Notes: a model not told the origin generated them from the sequence alone. A stretch of 58,898 nt of DNA from Bacteroides sp. (GCA_036351255.1 JAZBOS010000048.1:1-58898); one strand, 5' to 3'. Positions 43,769 through 54,083 are shown, counted from the first letter of the stretch. Numbers and translations are program-made.

Positions 43769-46531
43769 ATGGCTTCTGAATCAGTTTTTTACATAATATC
43801 TAACACGCATTGGGACCGGGAGTGGCGATTCCCTTACCAGAGAAATCGGCAAATGCTGGTTGACATGATCGATGCTGTGATTGAAATCCTTGAGAAAGAA
43901 CCAGAATACCGGGCTTTCCATCTCGACAGTCAATCCATTGTTTTAAGGGATTATCTTGAAATCAAACCCCAAAACCGCGATCGGATCATTCAACTAACAA
44001 AAGAAAACCGTTTGCTGCACGGTCCCTGGTATATCTTACCTGAGGAATTCCAGGTGGGAGGCGAAAACCTTATCCGGAACTTGCTGCTTGGGCACAAAAT
44101 TAGCAGGGATTTAGGGGGAGTTTCAAAAATAGGTTATTCTCCTTTTAGTTGGGGGCAGATCTCACAGCTTCCCCAAATATATCAGCAGTTTGGTGTTGAC
44201 TTGATAATGTTTTACAGGGGTGTAAATTCAATTGACAGCCCCAAAGCAGAATTCCTTTGGGAGGGAGCTGATGGTACCAGAATGGTCAGCTCCCGCTTTT
44301 CGACCATGCCTAGGTATAATTTTTATTTTTATATCTATCGGCCGGTGATTCATAACGAAGTTTTTGAAGACCTTCAATATCCTTGGGGAAGCAAAGGGAC
44401 TCCCTTTCATTTTGCCGATTCCAAACAAAAAGACGAGGATTATTTCATTATCTCACCACATGCTGATTATTACACGGAGCGTATTGAGCCTCAGGTAAAA
44501 AAGATTATTGCTGACCAGGCTGATGATTTCACTACTCGGCATAAAATATGGATGGAGGGTCATGACTCTTCAGGGCCAAACGCCCAAACCATAAGAATTA
44601 TCCGTGACATAAGGGAGAAGATGCCCCACCTTAATGTTATTCATTCTACCCTGGAAGAATATGCAGATGCCCTGGCAAAGGATGTTGACACTGAATCACT
44701 GAAGGTTGTAAGGGGCGAACGCAGAAGCACCCAGAACAATAACCGTTGCGGCAACCTGTTCGGTTATACGACCTCTGCCCGTATGTATCTGAAGCAGGCC
44801 AATTTTGATGCAGAACGCTGGATTCAGTATTTTGCTGAGCCCTTTAACGTCTTTTCAGCCTGGCTGGGGCGCGATATCCTGGACCAGTATCCTGAGACTG
44901 CCTGGGAGTTTATCGTTCAGAATTCCGCCCATGACTCCATCGGAGGATGCTCTCTGGACCGCATTCACGAAGATATGATGATTCGGTTTAAGCATTCAGT
45001 TGAGATTTCTAAAGGAATTCTGGACCGTTCATTAAAATTCCTCCTCCAAAAATTGAATACTTCCGTCTTTAATGCCGGGGAAAACGCTGTTTTTATTACT
45101 GCTGTCAACACAACTAATTTTACCCGCTGTGAGATTGTTAAGGTGTGGATTGATATTCCTGCTAAATACGATAAAGGGTTCTTAAGAATTTTGGACGGAT
45201 CAGGAAATGAGTGTAATGTTCAGTTAGTTGATCGGCAGGCCACTCAGCCAATTTTGGAGCAAATGATTAACCGGCCCATGTACTTCGATATGATCAGGTA
45301 TTGTGCCTACATTCAGACACCTGACATACCTTCTTTTGGGCTCAAAAGTATGCTTGTTTTACCATCAGAAAAAACAGTGGAAGAATTTGAATCAGAATCT
45401 GATTTTGCCTTAGAAAATGAATACCTGAAGGTTCATATCAATCCGGATGGAAGCCTGAATGTTTTTGACAAGGAACTTCTGGTGGAATATAAAAATCAAG
45501 CATACCTCTATGATGAAGGGGAGTCCGGCCATGCATGGGTTAACAAACCTGTTGCACCGTTCACGACAACGTTGAACGAGAATGCTAAAATACATAAGAC
45601 GATCAATGGAATACTCTACAATGAATATGAGATTATTCATGAGCTATTGTTGCCTGCAGATCTAGCCTCCAGAAATAACGATTCTGGTGTTTTGCGGAGA
45701 AATAAAGTGATTTTTGTTGTTGGCCTTTCCCGGGGAAGCAGGCATTTGGACATCAGGGTAATTGTAGATAATCAATCTGAAAGCCATCGTCTTCGCTTGA
45801 TGTTCCCTTCGGGGATTAACGCATCATATTCCTATGGAGAGGGGCAGTTTGATGTTCCTGCCCGTTCTTTGGAGCGTTTAGATACAAAAGGCTGGATCGA
45901 ACAGCCAATGATGGATTATCCCGTGCACCATTTTGTTGATGTTAATGACGGCATTAAAGGGCTTGCCATATTAGTGGATGGCCTTAAAGAATACGAAGTG
46001 TTGAACGATGAATTTAAAACCATTGCAATAACCCTTTTCCGAACGTTTGAGTACAAGATTAATCCGGCTGCACCCCAGGATTATTCTTTTGAGAAAGGTT
46101 CCCAGATGCTTGGGCGTAATGAGTTTAGGCTCGCCCTTTTCCCGCACCGGGGTAGTTGGATCGATGGCAATGTATACAGGGAGGCTTTTCTCTTCAATTA
46201 TGATCTGAGGCTGGTTCAAACGGGTCAATTGAATGGAGAACAAGGTTCTTCAATGAGTTTTCTGAAAATTGAACCAGAGTCATTAATCTTCTCATGTCTT
46301 AAAAAGGCAGAATCAAATAGCCGGGAATTTGTCCTTAGGATTTACAATCCAACCAGCGAGGCGGTCTCCGGCAGAATAAGAGCGCATTCCCGGCTAAAAA
46401 CCGTTGAAGAGGTTACCCTCGAAGAAATAATTCAAAAAGAAATTCAATTGCTTGATAATAATTCTTTTGAGGTTCTTGTTCATCCCCGCAAAATCAAAAC
46501 TTATAAACTGACCTTATTTATTTTATCATGA
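43769..46531 (+). CDS. GH38-type alpha-mannosidase-like protein lacking the nucleophile Asp
   Basis: A 920-residue protein with the GH38 layout: catalytic alpha/beta domain (about 5-290), helical bundle (about 300-410), C-terminal beta domains (about 430-920). The zinc motif NTHWDREW has H14 and D16, and the second zinc His is H388 (AHDSIGG). FYRGV and the acidic D266 (MEGHDSS) are also present. In GH38 enzymes the nucleophile, which is also a zinc ligand, is Asp in the P-D-x-F-G segment. Here the aligned segment reads GYSPFSWGQISQLPQI, with F126 at that place. There is no signal peptide, so it is cytoplasmic. The ATG of the GH94 gene overlaps the stop by 4 nt. It may act by another mechanism or bind without cleaving. 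Confidence 0.85.
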   Translation: MASESVFYIISNTHWDREWRFPYQRNRQMLVDMIDAVIEILEKEPEYRAFHLDSQSIVLRDYLEIKPQNRDRIIQLTKENRLLHGPWYILPEEFQVGGENLIRNLLLGHKISRDLGGVSKIGYSPFSWGQISQLPQIYQQFGVDLIMFYRGVNSIDSPKAEFLWEGADGTRMVSSRFSTMPRYNFYFYIYRPVIHNEVFEDLQYPWGSKGTPFHFADSKQKDEDYFIISPHADYYTERIEPQVKKIIADQADDFTTRHKIWMEGHDSSGPNAQTIRIIRDIREKMPHLNVIHSTLEEYADALAKDVDTESLKVVRGERRSTQNNNRCGNLFGYTTSARMYLKQANFDAERWIQYFAEPFNVFSAWLGRDILDQYPETAWEFIVQNSAHDSIGGCSLDRIHEDMMIRFKHSVEISKGILDRSLKFLLQKLNTSVFNAGENAVFITAVNTTNFTRCEIVKVWIDIPAKYDKGFLRILDGSGNECNVQLVDRQATQPILEQMINRPMYFDMIRYCAYIQTPDIPSFGLKSMLVLPSEKTVEEFESESDFALENEYLKVHINPDGSLNVFDKELLVEYKNQAYLYDEGESGHAWVNKPVAPFTTTLNENAKIHKTINGILYNEYEIIHELLLPADLASRNNDSGVLRRNKVIFVVGLSRGSRHLDIRVIVDNQSESHRLRLMFPSGINASYSYGEGQFDVPARSLERLDTKGWIEQPMMDYPVHHFVDVNDGIKGLAILVDGLKEYEVLNDEFKTIAITLFRTFEYKINPAAPQDYSFEKGSQMLGRNEFRLALFPHRGSWIDGNVYREAFLFNYDLRLVQTGQLNGEQGSSMSFLKIEPESLIFSCLKKAESNSREFVLRIYNPTSEAVSGRIRAHSRLKTVEEVTLEEIIQKEIQLLDNNSFEVLVHPRKIKTYKLTLFILS

Positions 46532-48948
46532 TAAAAAACAAATATGGTTACCTTTCCGAAGATGGAAGGGAATTTATAATAACAGATCCGGAAACTCCCA
46601 GGCCTTGGTTCAACTATATCTGGAACGATCGTTATGCAGGAATGGTTTCTCATGGGGGAGGGGGCTTCTCTTTTTTGGATACGCCTCGTGACAATCGCAT
46701 TTCGCGAATGCGTTACAACTGTCTCCCGTGGGATCGCCCTGGCCGCTATGTGATGCTTAGGGATACTGAGACAGGGGAGTTTTGGTCTTTAAGCTGGGCG
46801 CCAACCATTGACCGAAAATATGACCACTACGAAGCCCGGATTGGGCAGGGATACACGACCATTGTAACCGAATTCAGGCAAGTCAGGTCTGAATTGACCT
46901 ATTTTGTTCCTCGCGACCATCATTGTGAAATTTGGAAAGTAAGGGTAGAGAACAAAAGCAATAAATCCCGAAACCTTCAGGTTTTTGCTTTTCAGGAGCT
47001 CATGATGGGTAATGCCCTGAACGACATAATCAATCAACCAAACGATAAACACTTTACCGAGATAAAGTTTAATGATCAACATCATGCACTTGAAGCCACC
47101 CGCCGTTATTGGGTCCTTAACAAGAAATCCGCATCAGTTGAGCAACCTAATATTGCCTGGGATTATAAGCTGTATTTTTCAATGAACCTTCCCTTGACCG
47201 GTTTCGATGGAAGTCTTGATAAATTTATTGGTAAATGGCGCTCTGAAGCTAATCCAATCTCTGTTGAATCTGGAAAGATGAATAATTCGGAGATTACAGC
47301 AGGAGACCCCGTGGTAGCAATCCAGTCGGAAATTGAAATAAAACAGTCGGATACAAAAGATTTCAGCATTGTCCTTGCCGTCGCTGATAAGCAGAAAAAA
47401 AATCCCTATGATGCCATCCATTTCAAAGATTATCAAAACAATGCCTTTATTGAAAACAAGTTTTTTGAAGTAAAACAGTATTGGGATCATTACCTTTCTC
47501 ATGTGAATGTTACGAGCCCGGATGAGAAATTCAATGCCATGATGAATGTCTGGAATCCTTATCAGTCAGCAGTGACATTCGACATGGCCCGCAATGCCGG
47601 CTATTATCATGGGGGTTTGCTTTTCGGTACCGGGATCCGTGACCAATTTCAGGATATTCTTGGCATGGTGATGGTTGATCCGGGGCGTGTCAGGTCTCGC
47701 ATCCTGAATGCACTGAGGTTTCAATTTGCAGATGGTTCAACCTTACATAACTTTTTTAAACTGACCGATCATGGCGAACGAACCCATCACAGTGATACGC
47801 CACTCTGGATTCCTTTCGGCTTAATCGAATACCTTAATGAAACACTTGATTTCTCTATTATTGAAGAAGTAGTCCCCTTTTATGACGAGGGGGAGGATAC
47901 CGTTTACAATCATTTGGTGAAAGCCCTTGATTTTGCTATCCGGGATACAACAGAACGGGGCTTGCCGCGCATCCGTAAAGGTGATTGGAACGATACCCTT
48001 GATCATATCGGACCAAAAGGGCAGGGGGAGACGGTTTGGGGTGCTTTCTTCCTTTGTTATAGTCTGAAAAAATCCATGGAATTGCTGGAATACAAAGGAG
48101 ATCAAAGAGTAAAACAACGTTGGGAAAAAGCCTATATGAGGATTAGCCAGGTTGTTAATGACGTTGCCTGGGATGGGAAATGGTATGTCAGGGCCTTCCG
48201 TGACAATGGAGAAGCGGTGGGATCAGATTCCGGGAAACAGGGAAAGTTATTTCTCAATGCCCAATCCTGGGCTGTCATCTCTGGCGTTGCTCCTTTCCAG
48301 AGGGCAAATGCTGCCCTTGATAGTTGTCTTCAATATCTGGAAAACGATACTGGGATGCAGTTGGTTTGGCCAGCCTTCAGAGAGGTGGATGACTCCATTG
48401 GGTTAATTTCACGCTGTGTGCCAGGGAAAAAGGAAAATGGCGCCGTATTTAATCATGCCAGCGCCTGGTTTGTTCTTGCTGCTTTGATAAATGGCAAAGT
48501 AGAGGAGGCCTGGCGGGTCTACAGTAAAATGCTCCCTTGGAATTCTTCTGAAGCCTTTGGCATAGACCGTTATGATACCGAGCCCTATGTGTTCTCAGAA
48601 TACGTAACCAGCCGCGAACATGAAACAGAAGGCCAGGCCTCCCATTCCTGGCTTACCGGAACCTCAGTCTGGATGTTACGGATAGGAATCGATTGGATCC
48701 TTGGACTAAAAACAGGATTAAAGGGGATGTGGTTTGACCCGAAAATACCCTCTAACTGGGACAAAGTGAAGGTGGTTAGGAAATATCAGGGAAAAACGCT
48801 GAAGGTTACCATTCTCAATCCGGAAAAAGTTAATGCCGGCGTGAAAGATGTGAAAATCAACGGAGAACTTTTGAGGAGCGACTGGCTGGACGTAAGGAAA
48901 TTCAAGGAAGAAGTTTTGAATGTTGTTGTCCTCCTTAGTAAACACTGA
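46528..48948 (+). CDS. GH94-family glycoside phosphorylase
   Basis: An inverting phosphorylase that cleaves a beta-linked disaccharide with phosphate, giving an alpha-sugar 1-phosphate. At 806 residues it has the N-terminal beta-sandwich, linker helices and (alpha/alpha)6 barrel of GH94. It is closest in appearance to N,N'-diacetylchitobiose and cellobiose phosphorylases. The general acid is D489 (GDWNDTLD), which fits the family Asp. LFLNAQSWAVISG, NGAVFNHASAWF and HSWLTGTSVWML line the phosphate and -1 sites. It is cytoplasmic and the last gene of the plus-strand locus, ending 6 nt from the convergent DUF721 gene. Confidence 0.9.
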   Translation: MIKNKYGYLSEDGREFIITDPETPRPWFNYIWNDRYAGMVSHGGGGFSFLDTPRDNRISRMRYNCLPWDRPGRYVMLRDTETGEFWSLSWAPTIDRKYDHYEARIGQGYTTIVTEFRQVRSELTYFVPRDHHCEIWKVRVENKSNKSRNLQVFAFQELMMGNALNDIINQPNDKHFTEIKFNDQHHALEATRRYWVLNKKSASVEQPNIAWDYKLYFSMNLPLTGFDGSLDKFIGKWRSEANPISVESGKMNNSEITAGDPVVAIQSEIEIKQSDTKDFSIVLAVADKQKKNPYDAIHFKDYQNNAFIENKFFEVKQYWDHYLSHVNVTSPDEKFNAMMNVWNPYQSAVTFDMARNAGYYHGGLLFGTGIRDQFQDILGMVMVDPGRVRSRILNALRFQFADGSTLHNFFKLTDHGERTHHSDTPLWIPFGLIEYLNETLDFSIIEEVVPFYDEGEDTVYNHLVKALDFAIRDTTERGLPRIRKGDWNDTLDHIGPKGQGETVWGAFFLCYSLKKSMELLEYKGDQRVKQRWEKAYMRISQVVNDVAWDGKWYVRAFRDNGEAVGSDSGKQGKLFLNAQSWAVISGVAPFQRANAALDSCLQYLENDTGMQLVWPAFREVDDSIGLISRCVPGKKENGAVFNHASAWFVLAALINGKVEEAWRVYSKMLPWNSSEAFGIDRYDTEPYVFSEYVTSREHETEGQASHSWLTGTSVWMLRIGIDWILGLKTGLKGMWFDPKIPSNWDKVKVVRKYQGKTLKVTILNPEKVNAGVKDVKINGELLRSDWLDVRKFKEEVLNVVVLLSKH

Positions 48949-48954
48949 TTTTTT

Positions 48955-49245
48955 TTACCTGATCTCAATGTCATCTATGGCTTCTTTTTCCAAAGCCTCA
49001 TTGATCATTTTGATGATCTTGGTTTTCCCATAGGAGAGCTCTTGTCGTAAGGCAGGAGAACTGAGTTGAATAGTGAGGGTTTTGTTCTTCAGGCTGAGGC
49101 GCTGGGTATATCTTGAAATCCCTTGCCCCATTACCTTTTCCCAGGCTTCTGCAATACGTGTCTCAGTCACTTTTTCTTCCAAGCCAAAATTTTTCAGGAA
49201 TTCCCTGATCACCTCCCCGAGGGTTTGCTGATTCGAATGTCTCAT
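48955..49245 (-). CDS. DUF721 (DciA-like) protein
   Basis: A 96-residue protein with the DUF721 core: IAEAWEKVMGQGISRYTQ, a strand KTLTIQLSSPALRQEL and a final helix (KTKIIKMINEAL). In proteobacteria, DciA proteins of this family help load the replicative helicase. It follows recF by 3 nt, a pairing often seen with replication and repair genes, and is transcribed with it. Confidence 0.88.
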   Translation of the reverse strand: MRHSNQQTLGEVIREFLKNFGLEEKVTETRIAEAWEKVMGQGISRYTQRLSLKNKTLTIQLSSPALRQELSYGKTKIIKMINEALEKEAIDDIEIR

Positions 49246-49248
49246 AGC

Positions 49249-50373
49249 CTATTGTTTGTGGTTTGGGTGGGATACTTTTGTAATATTTCCTGATTCAATG
49301 AAAAAGATCCTGCTTTCCCCCCCAATTTTCCTGAACAAGCTTTCCAGGCGCTCCAGATGTGTGTCAGTAACAAAAACCTGCCCAAAGCTGTCATCGCTCA
49401 CCAATCTCATTAATTGCTCTACCCTTTCTTCATCAAGCTTATCAAAGATGTCGTCAAAAAGTAGGATTGGACTAAAACCCTTGACCTCCCTGGTAAAGGA
49501 AAACTGGGCAAGCTTCAGGGCAATCAGGAACGATTTCTGCTGGCCCTGGCTGCCATAACGCTTGACAGGCACATCGTGAATGAAAAATAACAGTTCATCC
49601 TTGTGAATGCCAACGGAAGTATATTGGATGACCCGGTCCTTCTCCCGGGCCTTGATCAATTGCCCTTGAAAATCTCCTTCCAGAAGGGTACTTTGATAAT
49701 CGATGTTAACCGACTCATTCCCTCCTGAAAGGGCTGAATAATATTGATTGAATACCGGAAGAAAAGCATCAAAAAACTTTTTACGTTCCTCAAAAATCAT
49801 TTCTCCATGTAAAACAAGCTGTTCATCCCAGATCTCAAGGGATGCGGGGTCGAACGTCCTCCGCTCCGCAAACATTTTCAGTAAGGCGTTTCGTTGGGAC
49901 AGGGCTTTGTTGTAACTAATCAAGTGATGCAGATATTCATGCTGATATTGCGAGATAACCCCATCCACAAATTTCCTCCGTTCCTCACTACCACCCAGAA
50001 TCAGCTGCGCATCTCCGGGACTGATAAGGACCAGGGGATACAGGCCGATATGATCAGAAAGGCGATCGTATTCCTTTTTATTGCGCTTGAAAACCTTGCG
50101 CTGTTGACGTTTAACCCCACAATAAAGTTCATCCTCTGTGCCATCCATTTGGTAATGCCCCTGCATCATGAAGAAATCCTGCTCAAACAGTATGTTTTGA
50201 GTATCAATGGGGTTTGAAAAACTTTTACAAAAGGAAAGATAGTAAATTGCTTCCAGCAGATTGGTCTTTCCTGTTCCGTTATTCCCTGCAAAACAATTGA
50301 ACTTTGATGAAAATTTCAGGGCGATTTCAGCATAATTACGGAAATTGATCAGGGTAAGTTTCTGCAGATACAT
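49249..50373 (-). CDS. recF: DNA replication and repair protein RecF
   Basis: SMC-like ATPase that helps load RecA at gaps with RecO and RecR. The 374 residues match the family. Walker A is GNNGTGKT (30-37) within the RecF-type LINFRNYAE start, the signature motif is seen as YGSQGQQKSF, and Walker B as ILLFDDIFDKLDEER. A -7 box lies 16 nt before the start. It forms a two-gene operon with the DUF721 gene. Confidence 0.97.
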   Translation of the reverse strand: MYLQKLTLINFRNYAEIALKFSSKFNCFAGNNGTGKTNLLEAIYYLSFCKSFSNPIDTQNILFEQDFFMMQGHYQMDGTEDELYCGVKRQQRKVFKRNKKEYDRLSDHIGLYPLVLISPGDAQLILGGSEERRKFVDGVISQYQHEYLHHLISYNKALSQRNALLKMFAERRTFDPASLEIWDEQLVLHGEMIFEERKKFFDAFLPVFNQYYSALSGGNESVNIDYQSTLLEGDFQGQLIKAREKDRVIQYTSVGIHKDELLFFIHDVPVKRYGSQGQQKSFLIALKLAQFSFTREVKGFSPILLFDDIFDKLDEERVEQLMRLVSDDSFGQVFVTDTHLERLESLFRKIGGESRIFFIESGNITKVSHPNHKQ

Positions 50374-50389
50374 ATATTTGGGCTTTAAG

Positions 50390-50397
50390 CAAAGGTA
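50390..50397 (-). promoter_or_regulatory. -7 box of the recF operon
   Basis: TACCTTTG on the minus strand, 16 nt upstream of the recF ATG. No clear -33 TTG is seen. The rest of the 225-bp gap to hppA holds nothing else that I recognise. Confidence 0.4.
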
Positions 50398-50598
50398 AAA
50401 ATTAATAAGTAAAAGCCTGGCTCGATTGGGATTTTGGAGGTCAATTCTTACAATTTGTTATTGCCAAACAAACCAGCCCTTAAACAAATGCATAAAATTA
50501 TGAGGATTCTTTGAACCTTTCTTTTATCCGGTTGTTTTTTAGCCAATAACAACCCAATCAATGAATGAAACTAACTATGTCAATTTAATGAATCACTT

Positions 50599-52788
50599 AT
50601 GGACAACTTTTTGATTTACCTTGTACCCCTGATCGGAGTGGTCGCCTTGATTTTCACCTTTTTCCGGACATCCTGGATCAATAAGCAGGACGTCGGGAAT
50701 GAGAAAATGAAAAAAATATCGACCTTCATTTCCGATGGAGCCATGGCTTTTATCAAAGCAGAGTATAAAATCCTTGCGATTTTTATTGCATTGATAACCC
50801 TGGTGTTAATTTTTGTGGCTGACCCGGAAACGTCTTCTCCGCTGGTGGCCTTTTCTTTTATCCTGGGGGCCTCCAGCTCTGCACTGGCTGGCTTTATTGG
50901 GATGCGTATAGCCACCAAGGCCAATGTCCGCACAGCCAATGCTGCCCGAAAAAGCCTCAACAGTGCCCTGAAGGTCGCCTTTACTGGTGGCAGCGTAATG
51001 GGGTTGAGTGTTGTCGGCCTGGGAATGCTTGGACTGGGTTTTCTTTTCATCCTCTATACCAATATTTTTGGTTTTGAAACCCCCATTACTGTAAGCCGCA
51101 TTCTTTCCATCATCACTGGTTTTTCATTTGGTGCCTCCACCATTGCCCTTTTTTCTAGGGTTGGCGGAGGAATCTTTACCAAAGCCGCTGATGTTGGTGC
51201 CGACCTTGTTGGAAAAGTAGAATCTGGAATCCCTGAAGATCATCCGATGAATCCCGCTACAGTGGCCGACAACGTTGGCGACAACGTTGGCGATGTTGCA
51301 GGTATGGGGGCTGACCTTTTTGAGTCTTATGTCAGTTCCATCATTGCCGCGATGGTGCTAGGGGTCTCCCTGCTAACCGCTACCTATAATGATAGTTTCA
51401 GTGGCCTTTCACCGGTTGTGCTGCCTATGTTTCTTGCCGCTGCCGGGATTCTCTCATCTATCGTGGGTACATTTTTTGTTCGTGTAAAAGAAGGCGGTAA
51501 CCCCCAATCAGCTTTAAATGGCGGTCAATTAATTTCTGCAGTAATGATGATTGTTTTATCTTATTTCCTCATTACCAGTATCCTCCCAGATGAAATTATT
51601 TTCAAAGACCTGTTGTATGGTGGAATAGAACGGTCCATCACCTCCTTCAATGTCTTCCTTTCCTCGATGATTGGCTTGGTAGCCGGATTGATCATCGGCT
51701 ATTCTACGGAATATTTCACCGGATTGAATTACCTTCCTGTTCGTATCATTGCCCGTCAATCCACTACCGGAAGTGCCACCAACATCATTTCAGGCTTGGG
51801 TATTGGGATGTTCTCAACCATCATCCCCATTTTGACCATCGCCATTACAATCATGATTGTTTTCAACCTGAGCGGATTGTATGGCATTGCCATCGCTGCT
51901 GTCGGGATGCTCTCCAATCTTGGTATTCAGCTTTCAGTGGATGCTTACGGCCCCATCTCTGATAACGCAGGCGGTATTGCTGAGATGTCAGAATTGCCTC
52001 CTGATGTTCGTGAAAAAACCGATAAACTTGATGCCGTAGGCAATACCACTGCAGCCATTGGTAAAGGTTTTGCCATTGGTTCGGCTGCTCTTACCGCCCT
52101 GGCCCTTTTCGGCGCCTATATGACTGCCGCCAATATTACATCCATCGATGTGTCTCAGGCCGTAGTGGTTTCCACGCTTTTTGTTGGTGCGCTTTTGCCC
52201 TACGTCTTTTCTGGTCTTACCATTCGTGCGGTTAGTGATGCTGCAATGGCAATGATTGAAGAAGTCCGTCGTCAGTTCAATACCATTGAACCCCTGAAAA
52301 AAGCCCTGGCAGTATTGAAGAAGAACGATCATAAGCCCATGTCGCAATGGTCTGCCGAAGATGTGAAGGTCTTCAATGATGCTGAAGGCACTCCTGATTA
52401 TGCCCGTTGCGTAACCATCTCCACCAAGGCTGCGCTCCGCGAAATGATCCTTCCGGGTGTCATTGCTGTGAGTTTCCCTGTGATTACAGGTCTTTGGCTT
52501 GGACCTGAGGCATTGGGCGGATTGCTTGTAGGCGTTACCGTTTCCGGCGTGCTGCTAGCCATTTTTCAGTCCAATGCCGGCGGGTCCTGGGACAATGCCA
52601 AGAAACTGATTGAAAGCGGTTTTACACACAATGGACAAACCTATAAGAAAGGCTCTGAAGCCCATATAGCTGCTGTAGTGGGAGATACCGTTGGTGATCC
52701 CCTGAAGGATACTTCCGGGCCTTCTCTCAATATCTTGCTTAAACTGGTGTCCATCGTGGCGCTGGTATTGGCTGCTACCATATTTTAA
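50599..52788 (+). CDS. hppA: Membrane-bound ion-translocating pyrophosphatase
   Basis: Hydrolyses pyrophosphate and pumps H+ or Na+ across the inner membrane. It has 729 residues and about 16 helices. The substrate site [11 protein letters not shown], then [20 protein letters not shown] (about 223-242), and the late [14 protein letters not shown] are all conserved. In the segment [10 protein letters not shown] the residue after GNTT is Ala, as in K+-dependent enzymes; K+-independent ones have Lys. The pumped ion cannot be settled by eye. A strong terminator follows. Confidence 0.96.
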   Translation: MDNFLIYLVPLIGVVALIFTFFRTSWINKQDVGNEKMKKISTFISDGAMAFIKAEYKILAIFIALITLVLIFVADPETSSPLVAFSFILGASSSALAGFIGMRIATKANVRTANAARKSLNSALKVAFTGGSVMGLSVVGLGMLGLGFLFILYTNIFGFETPITVSRILSIITGFSFGASTIALFSRVGGGIFTKAADVGADLVGKVESGIPEDHPMNPATVADNVGDNVGDVAGMGADLFESYVSSIIAAMVLGVSLLTATYNDSFSGLSPVVLPMFLAAAGILSSIVGTFFVRVKEGGNPQSALNGGQLISAVMMIVLSYFLITSILPDEIIFKDLLYGGIERSITSFNVFLSSMIGLVAGLIIGYSTEYFTGLNYLPVRIIARQSTTGSATNIISGLGIGMFSTIIPILTIAITIMIVFNLSGLYGIAIAAVGMLSNLGIQLSVDAYGPISDNAGGIAEMSELPPDVREKTDKLDAVGNTTAAIGKGFAIGSAALTALALFGAYMTAANITSIDVSQAVVVSTLFVGALLPYVFSGLTIRAVSDAAMAMIEEVRRQFNTIEPLKKALAVLKKNDHKPMSQWSAEDVKVFNDAEGTPDYARCVTISTKAALREMILPGVIAVSFPVITGLWLGPEALGGLLVGVTVSGVLLAIFQSNAGGSWDNAKKLIESGFTHNGQTYKKGSEAHIAAVVGDTVGDPLKDTSGPSLNILLKLVSIVALVLAATIF

Positions 52789-52809
52789 TTAAATTATTGA
52801 ATCATATAA

Positions 52810-52849
52810 TGAGGCGGTCTCAGTCTTTTGAGACGGCCTCATTTTTTTT
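52810..52849 (+). terminator. Intrinsic terminator after hppA
   Basis: TGAGGCGGTCTCA (52810-52822) pairs with TGAGACGGCCTCA (52829-52841), with one mismatched pair inside, followed by T8. It lies 21 nt after the stop and shows that the next gene starts at 52896, not further upstream. Confidence 0.88.
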
Positions 52850-52861
52850 ACGCTTTTATAA

Positions 52862-52869
52862 TATATTTG
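52862..52869 (+). promoter_or_regulatory. -7 box of the M28 peptidase gene
   Basis: TATATTTG, 26 nt before the ATG at 52896 and just after the hppA terminator. No TTG is found at the expected spacing. Confidence 0.4.
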
Positions 52870-52895
52870 CAACAGAACCTTCCTTGCAACCCAAT

Positions 52896-54059
52896 ATGAA
52901 TCTTTCTGAATTATTGTCCACAGAACGTCCCATCGGTTCCCGCAACAACCGGGCGCTGAATAGCCTGCTTTATGAAGAGATGGCCCAATTATCCTTCAAG
53001 GTTGAAGCGATTCCCATGAAATGCAAAGTCTGGGAATTCGGGCCTTCATCCCTAGAAAGGGGAAGGGTGTCCTTTGATATTTTCCCCGGACCATTTTCCC
53101 CGGGTTTTGAGGGTGTGATCCCACAATTGGTACCCCTTGCTTCGGTGGATGACCTGAAAGCAGTTGATATCAAAGAGAAAATGGCCTTGCTGTATGGTGA
53201 GATCAGTAAAGAGCCTCTGATGCCCAAAGATTTCCCTTTCTACTTCCCGGAAGAACATAAGGTCATTTACAATTTGCTTGAGAAACAGCAACCATCCTTC
53301 ATTCTTGCCGCGACTGGCCAGCATCCTGCCTGCGGACTGGATCCATTCCCATTGTTCGAGGACGGGAATTTTTATATTCCCAATGCCTTTATGGATGAAA
53401 AATCTGCCCTTGCCCTGCTCTCCCTCAAAGGCCCTGTAAACTTACTGCTCAATTCAGGGGTGCGAAATGCCAGCAGCCAGCAACTGATAGCCAAAAAGGA
53501 AGGACAGGGCAAAAAAAAGGTGGTGATCGGTGCCCATATGGATACCAAATACGGCACACCCGGGGCCATCGACAATGGGGCAGGGGTGAAGGCCCTCATT
53601 GTGATCATGCGGCTGCTGAGTGACTACCAGGGGAAATTCAGTCTCGAGTTTGTGCCTTTTAACGGCGAGGAGTATTATGGGGCAAGTGGTGAGCTTGCTT
53701 ATCTCGATCAACAGGAAGTCTCCTACGATCAAATAGCCTTGATGGTTAATCTGGATGGCCTTGGGCATAAAAATGCCAAGGTAGCCGTCTCATATTACAA
53801 CATCGATGATGAGAAACCCTTCGAAGAGGTCCTCAGCGCCTTTCCAGGGGTCACCAAAGGACCAGCGTGGTATGCCGGGGATCACAGCATGTTCGCTTTT
53901 CAGGGCGTGCCCTGTATCGCCCTAACCTCTTCCAACCTTTGGGATGATGTCCTGTCACTGACACACACACCACTGGATACCCCTGAAAATCTTGACATGA
54001 GCATAATTATGGAAGCGGCTGAATTTGTAGCCTCAATTGTCAGAAGCTTAAGGCACTGA
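52896..54059 (+). CDS. M28-family zinc aminopeptidase-like protein
   Basis: A di-zinc peptidase of 387 residues. ATG 52896 is used because an earlier in-frame start would lie before the hppA terminator. The metal ligands of M28 are visible: H214 (AHMDTKYG), bridging D226 (AIDNGAG), E258-E259 as base and ligand (FNGEEYYG), D287 (NLDGLG) and a late His in THTPLDTPE. The segment between about 60 and 190 resembles a PA-type insert. There is no signal peptide, so it is probably cytoplasmic. The substrate is unknown; it appears monocistronic. Confidence 0.85.
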   Translation: MNLSELLSTERPIGSRNNRALNSLLYEEMAQLSFKVEAIPMKCKVWEFGPSSLERGRVSFDIFPGPFSPGFEGVIPQLVPLASVDDLKAVDIKEKMALLYGEISKEPLMPKDFPFYFPEEHKVIYNLLEKQQPSFILAATGQHPACGLDPFPLFEDGNFYIPNAFMDEKSALALLSLKGPVNLLLNSGVRNASSQQLIAKKEGQGKKKVVIGAHMDTKYGTPGAIDNGAGVKALIVIMRLLSDYQGKFSLEFVPFNGEEYYGASGELAYLDQQEVSYDQIALMVNLDGLGHKNAKVAVSYYNIDDEKPFEEVLSAFPGVTKGPAWYAGDHSMFAFQGVPCIALTSSNLWDDVLSLTHTPLDTPENLDMSIIMEAAEFVASIVRSLRH

Positions 54060-54083
54060 GCCCTTTCTTCATTACCTTGACAC

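Noticed and set aside
21182..48948. Locus as a sialic acid operon because of nanE
   Set aside because: No sialidase, NanA lyase, esterase or sialic acid transporter was found; NanE alone shows only ManNAc-6-P use.
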